The notes beneath the pieces were generated by a model, which saw only the letters and a list, made by a program, of their open reading frames with translations, was not told the origin of the DNA and did no database searches. Positions 9,242-18,926 of a stretch of DNA of 64,000 nt are shown in pieces (within the stretch, counting starts at the first letter, position 1; the number at the start of each line of letters is the position of its first letter). A program made the translations under genes and the position numbers. The DNA is from Prevotella sp. (GTDB lineage: Bacteria; Bacteroidota; Bacteroidia; Bacteroidales; Bacteroidaceae), in contig JALFBL010000073.1 of assembly GCA_022773395.1 (NCBI GenBank), forward strand, positions 1 through 64,000. Direction: 5' to 3'.

Positions 9242-11137
9242 ATGAAGCCGTTGCAGACCATAGAATTGCTGGCTCCGGCCAAGAATGCCGAATATGGCAT
9301 GGCCGCCATTGACCATGGAGCCGATGCCGTTTACATTGGCGCGGAAAGTTTTGGCGCAAGGGCGGCTGCCGGCAATCCGATAGAGGATATTGCCATGCTT
9401 TGCAACTATGCCCATCTGTTTGGAGCGAGAGTGTATGTAACGGTGAACACCATCGTCTATGACGAGGAAGTGGAAAAAACCGCGGAACTGTTGAAAAAGC
9501 TGCGCGAGATACACGTGGATGCCGTTTTGGTGCAGGACATGGCCATTATGAAACTGGCCGAGGAGGGACGAGTGCCGCCAATGGTTTTCCATGCAAGCAC
9601 GCAGACGGACAACCGCACGGCCGAAAAGGTGGACTGGCTGCATTCTATGGGTTTCAAGCGGGTGGTGCTGGCCCGTGAACTGTCGGTGGAAGAAATCGCC
9701 GCCATCCACAAGGCCGTTCCAGGTGCAGAACTCGAAGTTTTCGTGCACGGAGCCCTGTGTGTCAGTTACTCGGGCGTGTGCTATGCTTCGCAGCATTGTT
9801 TCAAACGGAGTGCCAACAGGGGGGAATGTGCCCAGTTTTGTCGGTTGAGTTTCGATCTGAAAGATGCCGATGGCCACGTGATTGAGAAATCGCGCCATTT
9901 GTTGTCATTGAAAGACATGTGCCAAATAGATTCGCTGGAGAAGATGATGGCGGCGGGGGCCACCTCGTTCAAGATAGAGGGCAGGCTCAAAGACCTGGCG
10001 TATGTGAAGAACGTGACGGCGGCCTACAGCAAACGGCTGGACGAGATTGTCAAGAAAAATTCCCAACGTTACCGCCGTGCCTCATCAGGCCAATCAAACT
10101 GTCTCTTTACCCCTAATCTGGAAAAAACGTTCCATCGCGGTTACACCTCCTATTTCCTCAATGGCAGGCAACCGCACATTTTTTCGCCAGACACGCCCAA
10201 AGTGATGGGCGAATTTGTAGGGAAAGTGAAGGAAATCAGGACTCATTCGTTCAATGTGGCAGGCACGGCAAGTTTCGCCAACGGCGATGGATTGTGTTTC
10301 ATCAATGACCGCCGCGAGTTGGAGGGCTTCCGTGTAAACAGGGCCGAAGGCAACCGGCTGTTCCCGTTGGCGATGCCCAAGGGACTTTGTTCTGGAACAG
10401 CTCTGTACCGAAACAACGACCAGGAGTTTGAACGGTTGATGAAAAAGCAGACTGCCGAGCGAAAAATGGCACTGGAACTGACGCTTGTCGAGACGGAGAG
10501 CGGATTTGAATTGAGAGCCGGCCATATTTCCGTTCACATGGAAGCAGAGAAACAAACAGCCATGAAGTCGCAGCGCGAAAACATTGAAAGGCAACTTTCC
10601 AAGTTGGGAGGAACACCTTATTACTGTCAGGCGGTACACACCGTTCCAGAGAATTTCCGCTGTTTCGTCCCATCAAGCCTGCTGGCCGACATGCGGCGGC
10701 AGTTGGTTGAAAAACTCTCCCGTTGCCGAGTGGCCGACCATGAGAAGGCTTTGGAAAAAGAAATGGAAAACGCACTGAAAACCACCGAAACTGCTTCTTT
10801 GTACAAAGTGGTGGAAATTGGCGAGGAGTATCGCAAGTTTCCCTACCTCTACAACATATCCAACCGCCTTGCAGAGCGTTTCTATAGAGAGAAAGGAATG
10901 GAAAGGGCGGCCGATGCTTTTGAACTTATGTCGGCCGCATCTGCACGAGATGCCGATGAACCGCTGATCATGCAGTGTCGCCATTGCATCAAATACAGTC
11001 TGGGCTATTGCACGAAAAAGGGAGGTAGGCAACCTCAATGGTGCGAACCGCTCTTTCTGTCTTTGCCCGACGGCAGGCATTTCCGGCTGGAATTTAAATG
11101 CAACGAATGTCAAATGAACGTATATGGAAATCAGTAG
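9242..11137 (+). CDS. Peptidase U32 family protein (RlhA-like 23S rRNA hydroxylase family)
   Basis: ELLAPAKNAEYGMAAIDHGADAVYIGAESFGARAAAGN; EVFVHGALCVSYSGVCYASQHCFKRSANRGECAQFCR U32 signature. Confidence 0.92.
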   Translation: MKPLQTIELLAPAKNAEYGMAAIDHGADAVYIGAESFGARAAAGNPIEDIAMLCNYAHLFGARVYVTVNTIVYDEEVEKTAELLKKLREIHVDAVLVQDMAIMKLAEEGRVPPMVFHASTQTDNRTAEKVDWLHSMGFKRVVLARELSVEEIAAIHKAVPGAELEVFVHGALCVSYSGVCYASQHCFKRSANRGECAQFCRLSFDLKDADGHVIEKSRHLLSLKDMCQIDSLEKMMAAGATSFKIEGRLKDLAYVKNVTAAYSKRLDEIVKKNSQRYRRASSGQSNCLFTPNLEKTFHRGYTSYFLNGRQPHIFSPDTPKVMGEFVGKVKEIRTHSFNVAGTASFANGDGLCFINDRRELEGFRVNRAEGNRLFPLAMPKGLCSGTALYRNNDQEFERLMKKQTAERKMALELTLVETESGFELRAGHISVHMEAEKQTAMKSQRENIERQLSKLGGTPYYCQAVHTVPENFRCFVPSSLLADMRRQLVEKLSRCRVADHEKALEKEMENALKTTETASLYKVVEIGEEYRKFPYLYNISNRLAERFYREKGMERAADAFELMSAASARDADEPLIMQCRHCIKYSLGYCTKKGGRQPQWCEPLFLSLPDGRHFRLEFKCNECQMNVYGNQ

Positions 11138-12155
11138 AAAATGCCCGTTTGTGCTTGCTGGTCTGTGCATTGTCCTTTTATGCTTGACAGGATGCTACGG
11201 CAACAAGTATAAAGAACACGATGCGTTGGTGACTAACAATCGGGAAATGTTCGATTCGGCAGCTTATGCCCGTCAGCAAAAAGCACTGTCTTTTTTCAGC
11301 CAGCACCATTACACCACGAATTACAACTTCGTGGTGAAAACCGACTCGATGGTTCTGTCGAGGCACTTGTTAGATGCCATGGAAGGATGGATGTCTCCCG
11401 ATACTTTTGTGGTGAGAAAGCATGAGCATTTGGTGGTGGCAGATTTCCGCATCGTGCCCGATGACAGCGTGGACAGCGTTTGGGTGCAGTTGGCGCGCGA
11501 CCAGTTCTCGTTTGGCTGGGTTCACGAATCGGAACTGTTGTCGAAAGTTGTGCCCGACGACCCCATCTCGCAGTTTATATCCGTCTTCTCGGATGTCCAT
11601 CTGCTCATCTTCCTTGTGGTGATATGCTTGATTTCCGTCACTTATTTCATGCGCATGTTCTATCAGCGCAATGCCAAGATTGTGCACTTCAACGACATTG
11701 GCAGCGTTTATCCCACTCTGTTGGCGTTGCTCGTGGCCACCTCTTCCACTCTTTATGCCACGATACAGGTGTTTGCGCCCGAAATGTGGAGACACTTCTA
11801 TTACCATCCTACACTCAATCCGTTCAACGTTCCTCCCATTCTCACCGTTTTCCTCATTCTGGTGTGGGCAATCCTCATTGTCTCGCTGGCGTGCATCGAT
11901 GTGGTGAGACGCCATTTGCCCATGGGTGAAGCCATGCTCTACCTTTGTGGGCTTGTTTCTGTCTGCGCGGTCAACTACATTGTTTTCGGATTGACCACTT
12001 TGTATTATGTGGGCTACGTCCTGCTGGTTCTCTATTTTTATTATGCTGTCAGCATCTACCGTCGAAAGTCCTATTGTAAATATTCGTGCGGAAATTGCGG
12101 AAAGCCCCTGCAGGATAAAGGAATTTGCCCTTATTGTGGTGCGTTCAACGAGTAG
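11124..12155 (+). CDS. Lipoprotein/multipass membrane protein with C-terminal zinc ribbon
   Basis: Lipobox LLCLTGC at N-terminus, several TM segments, C-terminal CGNCGKPLQDKGICPYCGAFNE; overlaps the U32 gene by 14 nt. Confidence 0.8.
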   Translation: MEISRKCPFVLAGLCIVLLCLTGCYGNKYKEHDALVTNNREMFDSAAYARQQKALSFFSQHHYTTNYNFVVKTDSMVLSRHLLDAMEGWMSPDTFVVRKHEHLVVADFRIVPDDSVDSVWVQLARDQFSFGWVHESELLSKVVPDDPISQFISVFSDVHLLIFLVVICLISVTYFMRMFYQRNAKIVHFNDIGSVYPTLLALLVATSSTLYATIQVFAPEMWRHFYYHPTLNPFNVPPILTVFLILVWAILIVSLACIDVVRRHLPMGEAMLYLCGLVSVCAVNYIVFGLTTLYYVGYVLLVLYFYYAVSIYRRKSYCKYSCGNCGKPLQDKGICPYCGAFNE

Positions 12156-12204
12156 AACAGAAGCAAAACTGCCAGTGTTTGGCAATAATCCATATAAATA
12201 AGGA

Positions 12205-12235
12205 TTGCAAATAAAGGGATTTTCCTTTACTTTTG
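12205..12235 (+). promoter_or_regulatory. Bacteroidetes promoter (TTG-N20-TACTTTTG)
   Basis: TTG 12205-12207, TACTTTTG 12228-12235. Confidence 0.65.
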
Positions 12236-12241
12236 CAAACG

Positions 12242-12331
12242 TAATCTTTCAGGATTGCTTGAGAGGAGCACATTTGTGGATTATATAATTTGTTAGACAT
12301 TTGCCGCCTTGATCCTCAAGGCGGTTTTTTT
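12242..12331 (+). ncRNA. Candidate ~90-nt small RNA
   Basis: Promoter immediately upstream, intrinsic terminator at 3' end, no plausible ORF. Confidence 0.5.
12304..12331 (+). terminator. Intrinsic terminator
   Basis: CCGCCTTGA-tcc-TCAAGGCGG followed by T7. Confidence 0.85.
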
Positions 12332-12891
12332 ATGGCACTTGTTTTTGCAGAGTTTTCTGTTGAAATAGAGAAAATACCTTCTTGGGAAGAAAGATTTTTC
12401 TGCCGCATCTGTTTTTTCTGTCGCCGAATGTCAGGGGAATGACAGGTGCCCGCAGGAAAAAAACGGCTCAATATGCCTTTTGATGTTCCGTTGCTGCCCA
12501 GTGGATGATTGTTTGTGTGGCAAGGGATGGTATTTTGAAAAACGGGGGATAATCTGTTGTACGCCAAATAATCATCCGTTGCCGTCCAAGGCATTGTCTG
12601 TATGGTGATGGAAAAATATTCTTCTTTTATTTGAAGCGATAGTTTCTTGAGGGAGGAAATGGGGAAAATCATGGCGTTCTCATGGCATTTTGGTATGTCG
12701 GAAACAGTGGGTTTGTTTTTATGTGCTTGGTGGTCAGTGTGATAGGCGTGTGCTGTTTTTTGCATTTCTCAGGCTGTTGTCCTCCTTGCTGATTTTCAGA
12801 CGGTTCTGAGGACGCAAAAAAAAGTAAAGTTTTCTTAAATGCCACGGTTTGAACCAACAGAACATTGCATTTTCAACGGCATACGAAAAAA

Positions 12892-12921
12892 GGGAGTTGC
12901 CATCGGTCTGAGACAACTCCC
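12892..12921 (-). terminator. Probable htpG terminator
   Basis: GGGAGTTG...CAACTCCC stem with T-run on the minus strand. Confidence 0.65.
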
Positions 12922-12996
12922 TTGGGTAGATTTCTTTTCAAAAAGTTTCTGCTCTTGCACCGGGCGTGCGGTGCAAAGACCGTGTGTCAGCCTGTC

Positions 12997-15051
12997 TTAT
13001 TGAATCAGGTCCACGCTTCGTTTCAGGAAAGCATCGAGTGCCGCACCCTTCAGCATGCCGTTTTGCAAGAGAGCCAAGTCAATGAGCTGGTGGATCACGG
13101 GGTTGCCTTTGGCATAGTCGGCGATGATTTGCTTTTTCTTGTTGCGCTGTTCGTTGACAGACTTTTCGGTGTTGTTGACATCGTCCTTTTCTTCTTGTGT
13201 CAATTCTTCCGGTTTCTTGTCTTTCTGACTTTGGCGCAGAGCGGCCAGACGGGCCTCAAGCCCTTTTATTTCGCTATTGACAGGACCCAGTGCGCTGTCG
13301 CAGTTTTCTGTTTCGTTTTCGAGCACTCGCTTGATGAGCGGATGGTCGCTGTTGAGTACAAAGTTGAAAGTGTCGGGCATCTGGGCATAGAAATTCATTC
13401 CCGGCTGGAAACGGCTGATGTCCTTCATGCGGCGCATATACTCGCTCTGCGTGATGACAACGGGTTGGAAGCCTTCGCCCATTGGTTTTACCTCTACCAT
13501 GAATTCCGCTTTCTCGATGGCGGGAATCTGTGAACGGAATGCCTCTGACAAATTGTCACTCAGGTCTTTCTCAAGTTCATCCGTCTTCATGTCGTCCGTA
13601 TTGATGAGCCGGTCGATGATGTCGGCATCGACACGCGTGAAGCGAGACTTTTCCAATTTCTGTTCGAGCATCGACACAACGGGCGTGTCCAGTTGTCCGT
13701 CCATCAACAAAACGCTGTAGCCTTTGGCCTTGGCAGCCTCAATGTAGCTGTATTGTTCTTCTTTGTTGTTGGCGTAGAGATACACCAGATGGCCGTCCTT
13801 GTCGGTTTGGTTATCCTTGATGAGCGTCTTGTATTCATCGAAAGTGAAGTATTTTCCATCCATGTCTTTCAGCAGGCAGAAATCCTTTGCACGGTCGTAG
13901 AAATCTTCTTGCGACAACATTCCGTAGTGGATGAACACCTTCAAGTCGTCCCATTTGTCCTCGTAGTCCTTGCGGTTCTCCTTGAAAATGCTGCTCAACC
14001 GGTCGGAAACTTTCTTGGTGATGTAGGTTGAAATCTTCTTCACGTCGCGGTCGCTCTGAAGGTAACTGCGGCTCACGTTCAGCGGGATGTCTGGCGAATC
14101 GATGACACCGTGCAGCAGCGTGAGAAACTCTGGAACGATGCCTTCCACCTGGTCGGTTACGAAAACCTGGTTGCAGTAGAGTTGGATTTTGTTGCGCTGC
14201 ATGTCGATGTTGCTCTTCAGGCGCGGGAAGTAGAGAATGCCCGTGAGGTTGAAAGGATAGTCAACATTGAGGTGAATCCAGAAGAGTGGTTCGTCCTGCA
14301 TGGGATAGAGTGTCCGGTAGAAACGCTTGTAGTCTTCGTCTTTCAGGGTGCTGGGTGTTTGGGTCCACAGCGGCTTCTCGTTGTTGATCACGTTGTCCTC
14401 GTCTGTATCCACCTGTTTGCCGTCTTTCCAGTCGGTCTTTTTGCCGAACACCACGGGTACGGGCAAGAACTTGCAATATTTGTTGAGCAATGATTCTATC
14501 TTGTGTTTCTCAAGAAATTCCTTGCAGTCGTCGTCGATGTAGAGAACAATGTCCGAACCGCGGTCTTCCTTTTCGGCATCTTCGATAGAGAACTCGGGAC
14601 TTCCGTCGCAGCTCCATTTCACGGCCTTTGCACCCTCTTGGTAGCTTCTTGTGATGATTTCCACCTTTTTGCTCACCATGAAAGAGGAATAGAAGCCCAA
14701 GCCAAAGTGGCCGATAATGGCGTTGGCATTGTCTTTGTATTTGTCCAAGAAGTCGTTTACTCCCGAGAAGGCGATTTGGTTGATGTACTTGTCGATCTCT
14801 GCTTCGGTCATGCCAATGCCGTTGTCGCTGATGGTAAGCGTTCCTTTTTCGGCATCCAGCTTCACACACACTTTCAGTTCTCCCAGCTCGCCTTTGAAGT
14901 CGCCGCGGTCTGCGAGCGTCTTGATTTTCTGTGTGGCATCGACAGCGTTGGAGACCATTTCGCGGAGAAAAATCTCATGGTCGGAATACAAGAACTTTTT
15001 GATGACGGGGAATATGTTTTCTGTTGTAACCCCAATGTTTCCTTTCTGCAT
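12997..15051 (-). CDS. htpG: Molecular chaperone HtpG (Hsp90)
   Basis: KFLYSDHEIFLREMVSNAVDATQKIKTLA; LTISDNGIGMTEAEIDKYINQIAFSG; IGHFGLGFYSSFMV. Confidence 0.97.
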   Translation of the reverse strand: MQKGNIGVTTENIFPVIKKFLYSDHEIFLREMVSNAVDATQKIKTLADRGDFKGELGELKVCVKLDAEKGTLTISDNGIGMTEAEIDKYINQIAFSGVNDFLDKYKDNANAIIGHFGLGFYSSFMVSKKVEIITRSYQEGAKAVKWSCDGSPEFSIEDAEKEDRGSDIVLYIDDDCKEFLEKHKIESLLNKYCKFLPVPVVFGKKTDWKDGKQVDTDEDNVINNEKPLWTQTPSTLKDEDYKRFYRTLYPMQDEPLFWIHLNVDYPFNLTGILYFPRLKSNIDMQRNKIQLYCNQVFVTDQVEGIVPEFLTLLHGVIDSPDIPLNVSRSYLQSDRDVKKISTYITKKVSDRLSSIFKENRKDYEDKWDDLKVFIHYGMLSQEDFYDRAKDFCLLKDMDGKYFTFDEYKTLIKDNQTDKDGHLVYLYANNKEEQYSYIEAAKAKGYSVLLMDGQLDTPVVSMLEQKLEKSRFTRVDADIIDRLINTDDMKTDELEKDLSDNLSEAFRSQIPAIEKAEFMVEVKPMGEGFQPVVITQSEYMRRMKDISRFQPGMNFYAQMPDTFNFVLNSDHPLIKRVLENETENCDSALGPVNSEIKGLEARLAALRQSQKDKKPEELTQEEKDDVNNTEKSVNEQRNKKKQIIADYAKGNPVIHQLIDLALLQNGMLKGAALDAFLKRSVDLIQ

Positions 15052-15153
15052 GATTTTCTAATTTATTGGTAATATCTGTCCTGCTATATACAAAATCCGT
15101 GCCAATGGGGAACCCCGCATATACAACCTCTCAAAAAATATCAGAAATGTTGC

Positions 15154-15510
15154 TTAGTTTTCTTTAAAGGCCACGACTTGAGTCATGTTGTGGTCGAGAT
15201 AGAATGTCCGGATGGTCGTATCGTTGTCTTGAACCAGTTTCATTCGGGTGTAGATATATACATCGGACGTGTTCTTTCCGTATGGGATGTTGCCTTTGAA
15301 TTTTTTGTCGTTTTGGGCAGTTGCACGCATTTTCTTGATGGACAGTTCCGTTAAAAGGTGTGTGGAGTCCAATTTCATGAGGTCGGTAGAATAGTCGGTG
15401 TTGACCAGATTTTTGTCGAGAAAGTCTTTGACGGTGGAGGTGGCCTTGTGCTGCTTGCCACAAGAAACGAGCAGAATGATGGAAATTGCGGACAGAATCA
15501 GTTTTTTCAT
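15154..15510 (-). CDS. Hypothetical lipoprotein
   Basis: MKKLILSAISIILLVSCGKQHKATSTVKDFLDKNL; lipobox. Confidence 0.75.
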   Translation of the reverse strand: MKKLILSAISIILLVSCGKQHKATSTVKDFLDKNLVNTDYSTDLMKLDSTHLLTELSIKKMRATAQNDKKFKGNIPYGKNTSDVYIYTRMKLVQDNDTTIRTFYLDHNMTQVVAFKEN

Positions 15511-15630
15511 AATTTTGTTTGGGGTGTGGAGAGGGGACTGCCAATGCTTGGTTATAGAAAAATGAGTTGCATTTCATCCTGTGTCCGTGGGGGCATGGAG
15601 GAAAGGCAACTCATCTGGTATATGCGAAAA

Positions 15631-17091
15631 CTATTCCTTAACGGGAACGTTCTTCAAGATTTCCAACAGGTGATTCCATACCATTTCTACGGTAGGGATG
15701 TGCAGACGCTCATCGGGAGAGTGAACACCACGCAGCGTGGGGCCGAAGGACACCATGTCGAGGTTGGGGTACTTTTCGGAGAACAGTCCGCATTCGAGTC
15801 CTGCGTGTATGCCGAGCACTTTCGGCTCTTTGTTGAACAGTTTTCTGTAGGTTTCAACGGCGAGGGCTGTCAGTTTGCTGTCCGGGTTCATTTTCCATGC
15901 GGGATAGCCATCGCCCTGGGTTACTTCTGCACCGGCCAACTGGAAGAGTGCCTTGATGGTGAATGCCTGGTTGTCGAGTGCGCTCATCACGTTGCTGCGC
16001 TGTGATGCTACGACAGAAATGGCATTGTCGGTTGTTTCTACGCTGGCCACGTTGCTGGAAGTTTCCACCATCCATGCCAATGCCTCGTCTTGGCACATGG
16101 CAAAGATGCCGTTGTCGATGGCCTGTAGTGCCTGAATGATTTTGGTGCTCTTCTCTACGGGAATTACAGGCTCTGCGTCTGCGCTTTCCATGGCAAACTG
16201 CATGGAATGTTCCGTAACGTGGAATTCCTCTTCAATGTTGGTGGTGAACACGTTCCATGCTGCGCGCACTTCTTCTTTTGCCTGGGCAGGAACGGCGAAC
16301 ACGACTTTACCGTCGCGAGGAATGGCGTTGTGCAGTTTGCCTGCATTGAACTTGGCCAAGCGCACTCCGAATTTTTCCTGAACGATGTAGAGGAAGCGTG
16401 CGAGAATCTTGATGGCATTGGCGCGCTTCTTGTTGATGTCATCGCCAGAGTGACCACCCACCAAACCCTTGATGGATGCGCTCATGAAGAAGTGGTCGGC
16501 AGGAGCTTTCTCACGGTTGAAAGCAAACTTCGCGAAGGTGGTTCTGCCGCCAGCGCATGAAATGAAAATCTGGCCTTCATCTTCTGAGTCGAGATTGATG
16601 AGCATGTTGCCTGTCATGAATCCGGGTTCCATGCCTTCTGCACCGGTAAGCCCCGTTTCTTCATCGCGCGTAAATACGCATTCGATGGGGCCGTGCTCCA
16701 GGTCGTTGGAATCGAGGATGGCCAATTCAATGGCACAGCCGATGCCATCGTCGGCACCTAAGGTGGTGCCCTTTGCGCACAGCCATTCACCATCTACATA
16801 GGTCTGGATGGGGTCGTTGTCGAAATCAAATTCTATGTCAACGAGTTTCTCGCAAACCATGTCCATGTGGCTTTGCAGAATCACGGTATCCTTGTTTTCA
16901 TATCCAGAAGTGGCGCCTTTGCGAATCAATACGTTTCCTGTGGCATCGACAATCGTTTCAAGCCCGCGGCTTTCACCGAATTCTTTCAGATAGGCAATCA
17001 TTTTTTCCTCGCGCTTGCTGGGACGGGGAATTTGGTTGATCTTCGCAAAATGTTCAAAGACGCATGCTGGTTTTAAATCACTTTTATTCAT
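15631..17091 (-). CDS. pepD: Aminoacyl-histidine dipeptidase (PepD, M20 family)
   Basis: VILQSHMDMVCEK, GTTLGADDGIGCA, VFTRDEETGLTGA metal/active-site motifs. Confidence 0.95.
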   Translation of the reverse strand: MNKSDLKPACVFEHFAKINQIPRPSKREEKMIAYLKEFGESRGLETIVDATGNVLIRKGATSGYENKDTVILQSHMDMVCEKLVDIEFDFDNDPIQTYVDGEWLCAKGTTLGADDGIGCAIELAILDSNDLEHGPIECVFTRDEETGLTGAEGMEPGFMTGNMLINLDSEDEGQIFISCAGGRTTFAKFAFNREKAPADHFFMSASIKGLVGGHSGDDINKKRANAIKILARFLYIVQEKFGVRLAKFNAGKLHNAIPRDGKVVFAVPAQAKEEVRAAWNVFTTNIEEEFHVTEHSMQFAMESADAEPVIPVEKSTKIIQALQAIDNGIFAMCQDEALAWMVETSSNVASVETTDNAISVVASQRSNVMSALDNQAFTIKALFQLAGAEVTQGDGYPAWKMNPDSKLTALAVETYRKLFNKEPKVLGIHAGLECGLFSEKYPNLDMVSFGPTLRGVHSPDERLHIPTVEMVWNHLLEILKNVPVKE

Positions 17092-17158
17092 AATTAATGT
17101 ATTTTTTATTAGTATTATCGCAATATTTAATTAACTTTGCAGCGCAAAATTACAAAAA

Positions 17159-17365
17159 ATGATAGAAACTCTCGTCATAAGCATGTTAATAATTGCTATA
17201 AGTATAGTATTATTATGCATAAAGTTGATTTTAAAGGAAAACGGCAGGTTTTCTTCGCAGCATATCCATGACAATCCGGGTTTGAGGAAGATGGGAATCC
17301 ATTGTGTGATGGAACAGGACAGAGAGGCCAAAGAGAAAGCGTTGAAACTTAAGAAAAACAAATAA
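17159..17365 (+). CDS. Small single-TM membrane protein
   Basis: 68 aa; N-terminal hydrophobic helix LVISMLIIAISIVLLCIKLIL; immediately upstream of the OmpH gene. Confidence 0.65.
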   Translation: MIETLVISMLIIAISIVLLCIKLILKENGRFSSQHIHDNPGLRKMGIHCVMEQDREAKEKALKLKKNK

Positions 17366-17366
17366 T

Positions 17367-17975
17367 ATGAAGAAGACATTATTCGTTGCCATGGCTGCTG
17401 TGTGCGTTATGGCATCATGTAACAAACAGGCTCCGAAAATGGACGAAAAGTCTCAGACATCCGAGGCGTCTGCTACCGAGATGAAAATTGCATACGTGGA
17501 AGTAGATTCTATCATGTCGCAGTATAAGTTCTGCAAGGAGTATTCCCAGATATTGCAGAAGAAGAGCCAGAATATCCAGAACACCATCGGACAGAAAGGA
17601 CAGAGTTTGCAGGCTGCTGCCGTAAAATTCCAGCAGGATGTGCAAAACAACAAATATACGCAACAGCAGGCTGAAGCCATCAATGCGGGACTCCAGAAGC
17701 AGCAGATGGATTTGCAGAATCTGCAGCAGCGGCTGGGGGCGGAGTTCCAGGCGGAAACCGACAAGTTCAATACGGCTCTGCGCGACAGTATCCAGCATTT
17801 CCTGGCAAGTTATAACAAGAACAAAAAGTATGCGTTGATTATCTCGAAGGCGGGCGACAACATCTTGTATGCCGACAAGGCGTATGACATCACGGACGAG
17901 GTGATTGCGGGATTGAACAAGCTGTATAAGAGCAATGCAGGTTCTGCAGCGGCAAAAGACGACAAGAAGAAATAA
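17367..17975 (+). CDS. OmpH/Skp family protein (lipoprotein)
   Basis: Lipobox VMASC, MKIAYVEVDSIMSQYK..., coiled-coil region rich in Q. Confidence 0.88.
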   Translation: MKKTLFVAMAAVCVMASCNKQAPKMDEKSQTSEASATEMKIAYVEVDSIMSQYKFCKEYSQILQKKSQNIQNTIGQKGQSLQAAAVKFQQDVQNNKYTQQQAEAINAGLQKQQMDLQNLQQRLGAEFQAETDKFNTALRDSIQHFLASYNKNKKYALIISKAGDNILYADKAYDITDEVIAGLNKLYKSNAGSAAAKDDKKK

Positions 17976-17998
17976 TGATTCGCCGGTATTTATAAAGA

Positions 17999-18028
17999 AA
18001 GGTGTAATGAGGGAATCATTACACCTTA
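17999..18028 (+). terminator. Intrinsic terminator after ompH-like gene
   Basis: AAGGTGTAATGA...TCATTACACCTT. Confidence 0.7.
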
Positions 18029-18109
18029 TTTGGTATGGGGAAGTAGCGCAATTGAAATCTGCCGCCACCTTGCTGGCTGATACGGACGAAATGAAAGAAT
18101 GAGAAGAAA

Positions 18110-18760
18110 ATGACTCGAAAGGAACGTTACGAATATGTGTTGAATTATTTCCGCGGACAGATGCCCCATGTGAGCACCGAACTCGAATTTGGCAGTGTAT
18201 TCCAACTGTTGGTGGCCACGTTGCTGAGTGCCCAATGTACGGACAAGAGAATCAATCAGGTTACACCTGAACTATTCCGCCATTTTCCTGACGCAAAGCG
18301 GATGGCGGAAGCGGAGGTGAGTGAGGTTTTTGAATATGTGAAGAGCGTGAGCTACCCAAATTCAAAGGCAAAGCATCTGGTGGAAATGTCTCGGATGCTG
18401 GTGCGGAACTTCAACGGAGATGTGCCCGACTCTATGAAAGAATTGATGTCGCTTCCCGGAGTGGGACGGAAGACGGCGAATGTGATACAGGCGGTTGGCT
18501 TCGGACATGCGGCCATTGCTGTCGATACCCACGTGTTTAGGGTGAGTCGCAGGCTGGGATTGGTCACGAAAAAGGCGGATACACCCTTGAAAGTGGAGGT
18601 GGAATTGCGCAAAAACATCTCAGAGGCGGACCGGGCGGATGCGCACCATTGGTTGCTGCTGCATGGAAGGTACATTTGTCAAAGCAGGAGAGCCCGGTGC
18701 GAGAAGTGCCCGTTTGAAGGGTTCTGTCCCAAGGTGTTCGAAGGGTCGAAGCTGGAATGA
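18110..18760 (+). CDS. nth: Endonuclease III
   Basis: LLSAQCTDKRINQ; LPGVGRKTANV HhH; VDTHVFRVSRRLGL; 4Fe-4S cysteines C...RCEKCPFEGFC. Confidence 0.95.
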   Translation: MTRKERYEYVLNYFRGQMPHVSTELEFGSVFQLLVATLLSAQCTDKRINQVTPELFRHFPDAKRMAEAEVSEVFEYVKSVSYPNSKAKHLVEMSRMLVRNFNGDVPDSMKELMSLPGVGRKTANVIQAVGFGHAAIAVDTHVFRVSRRLGLVTKKADTPLKVEVELRKNISEADRADAHHWLLLHGRYICQSRRARCEKCPFEGFCPKVFEGSKLE

Positions 18761-18926
18761 CGACAGATGCGTGGCCGAAAGCGTATAAAAGGATTCTTAT
18801 TGTGGCGGCAGATGTGTGGTTGAAAGCATTGAAAGATGTCTGAAGGTGGAATAAATGAAGGGCTTTCACCCAAAAAGACAGGTTGTGGAAAAATGGTTCG
18901 GGTATGAGTGGATGCCCCTAAAATAA

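Noticed and set aside
12316-12765. 149-aa minus ORF in the htpG-proximal intergenic region
   Set aside because: Begins/ends within terminator and repeat sequence, low-complexity translation, no family resemblance.
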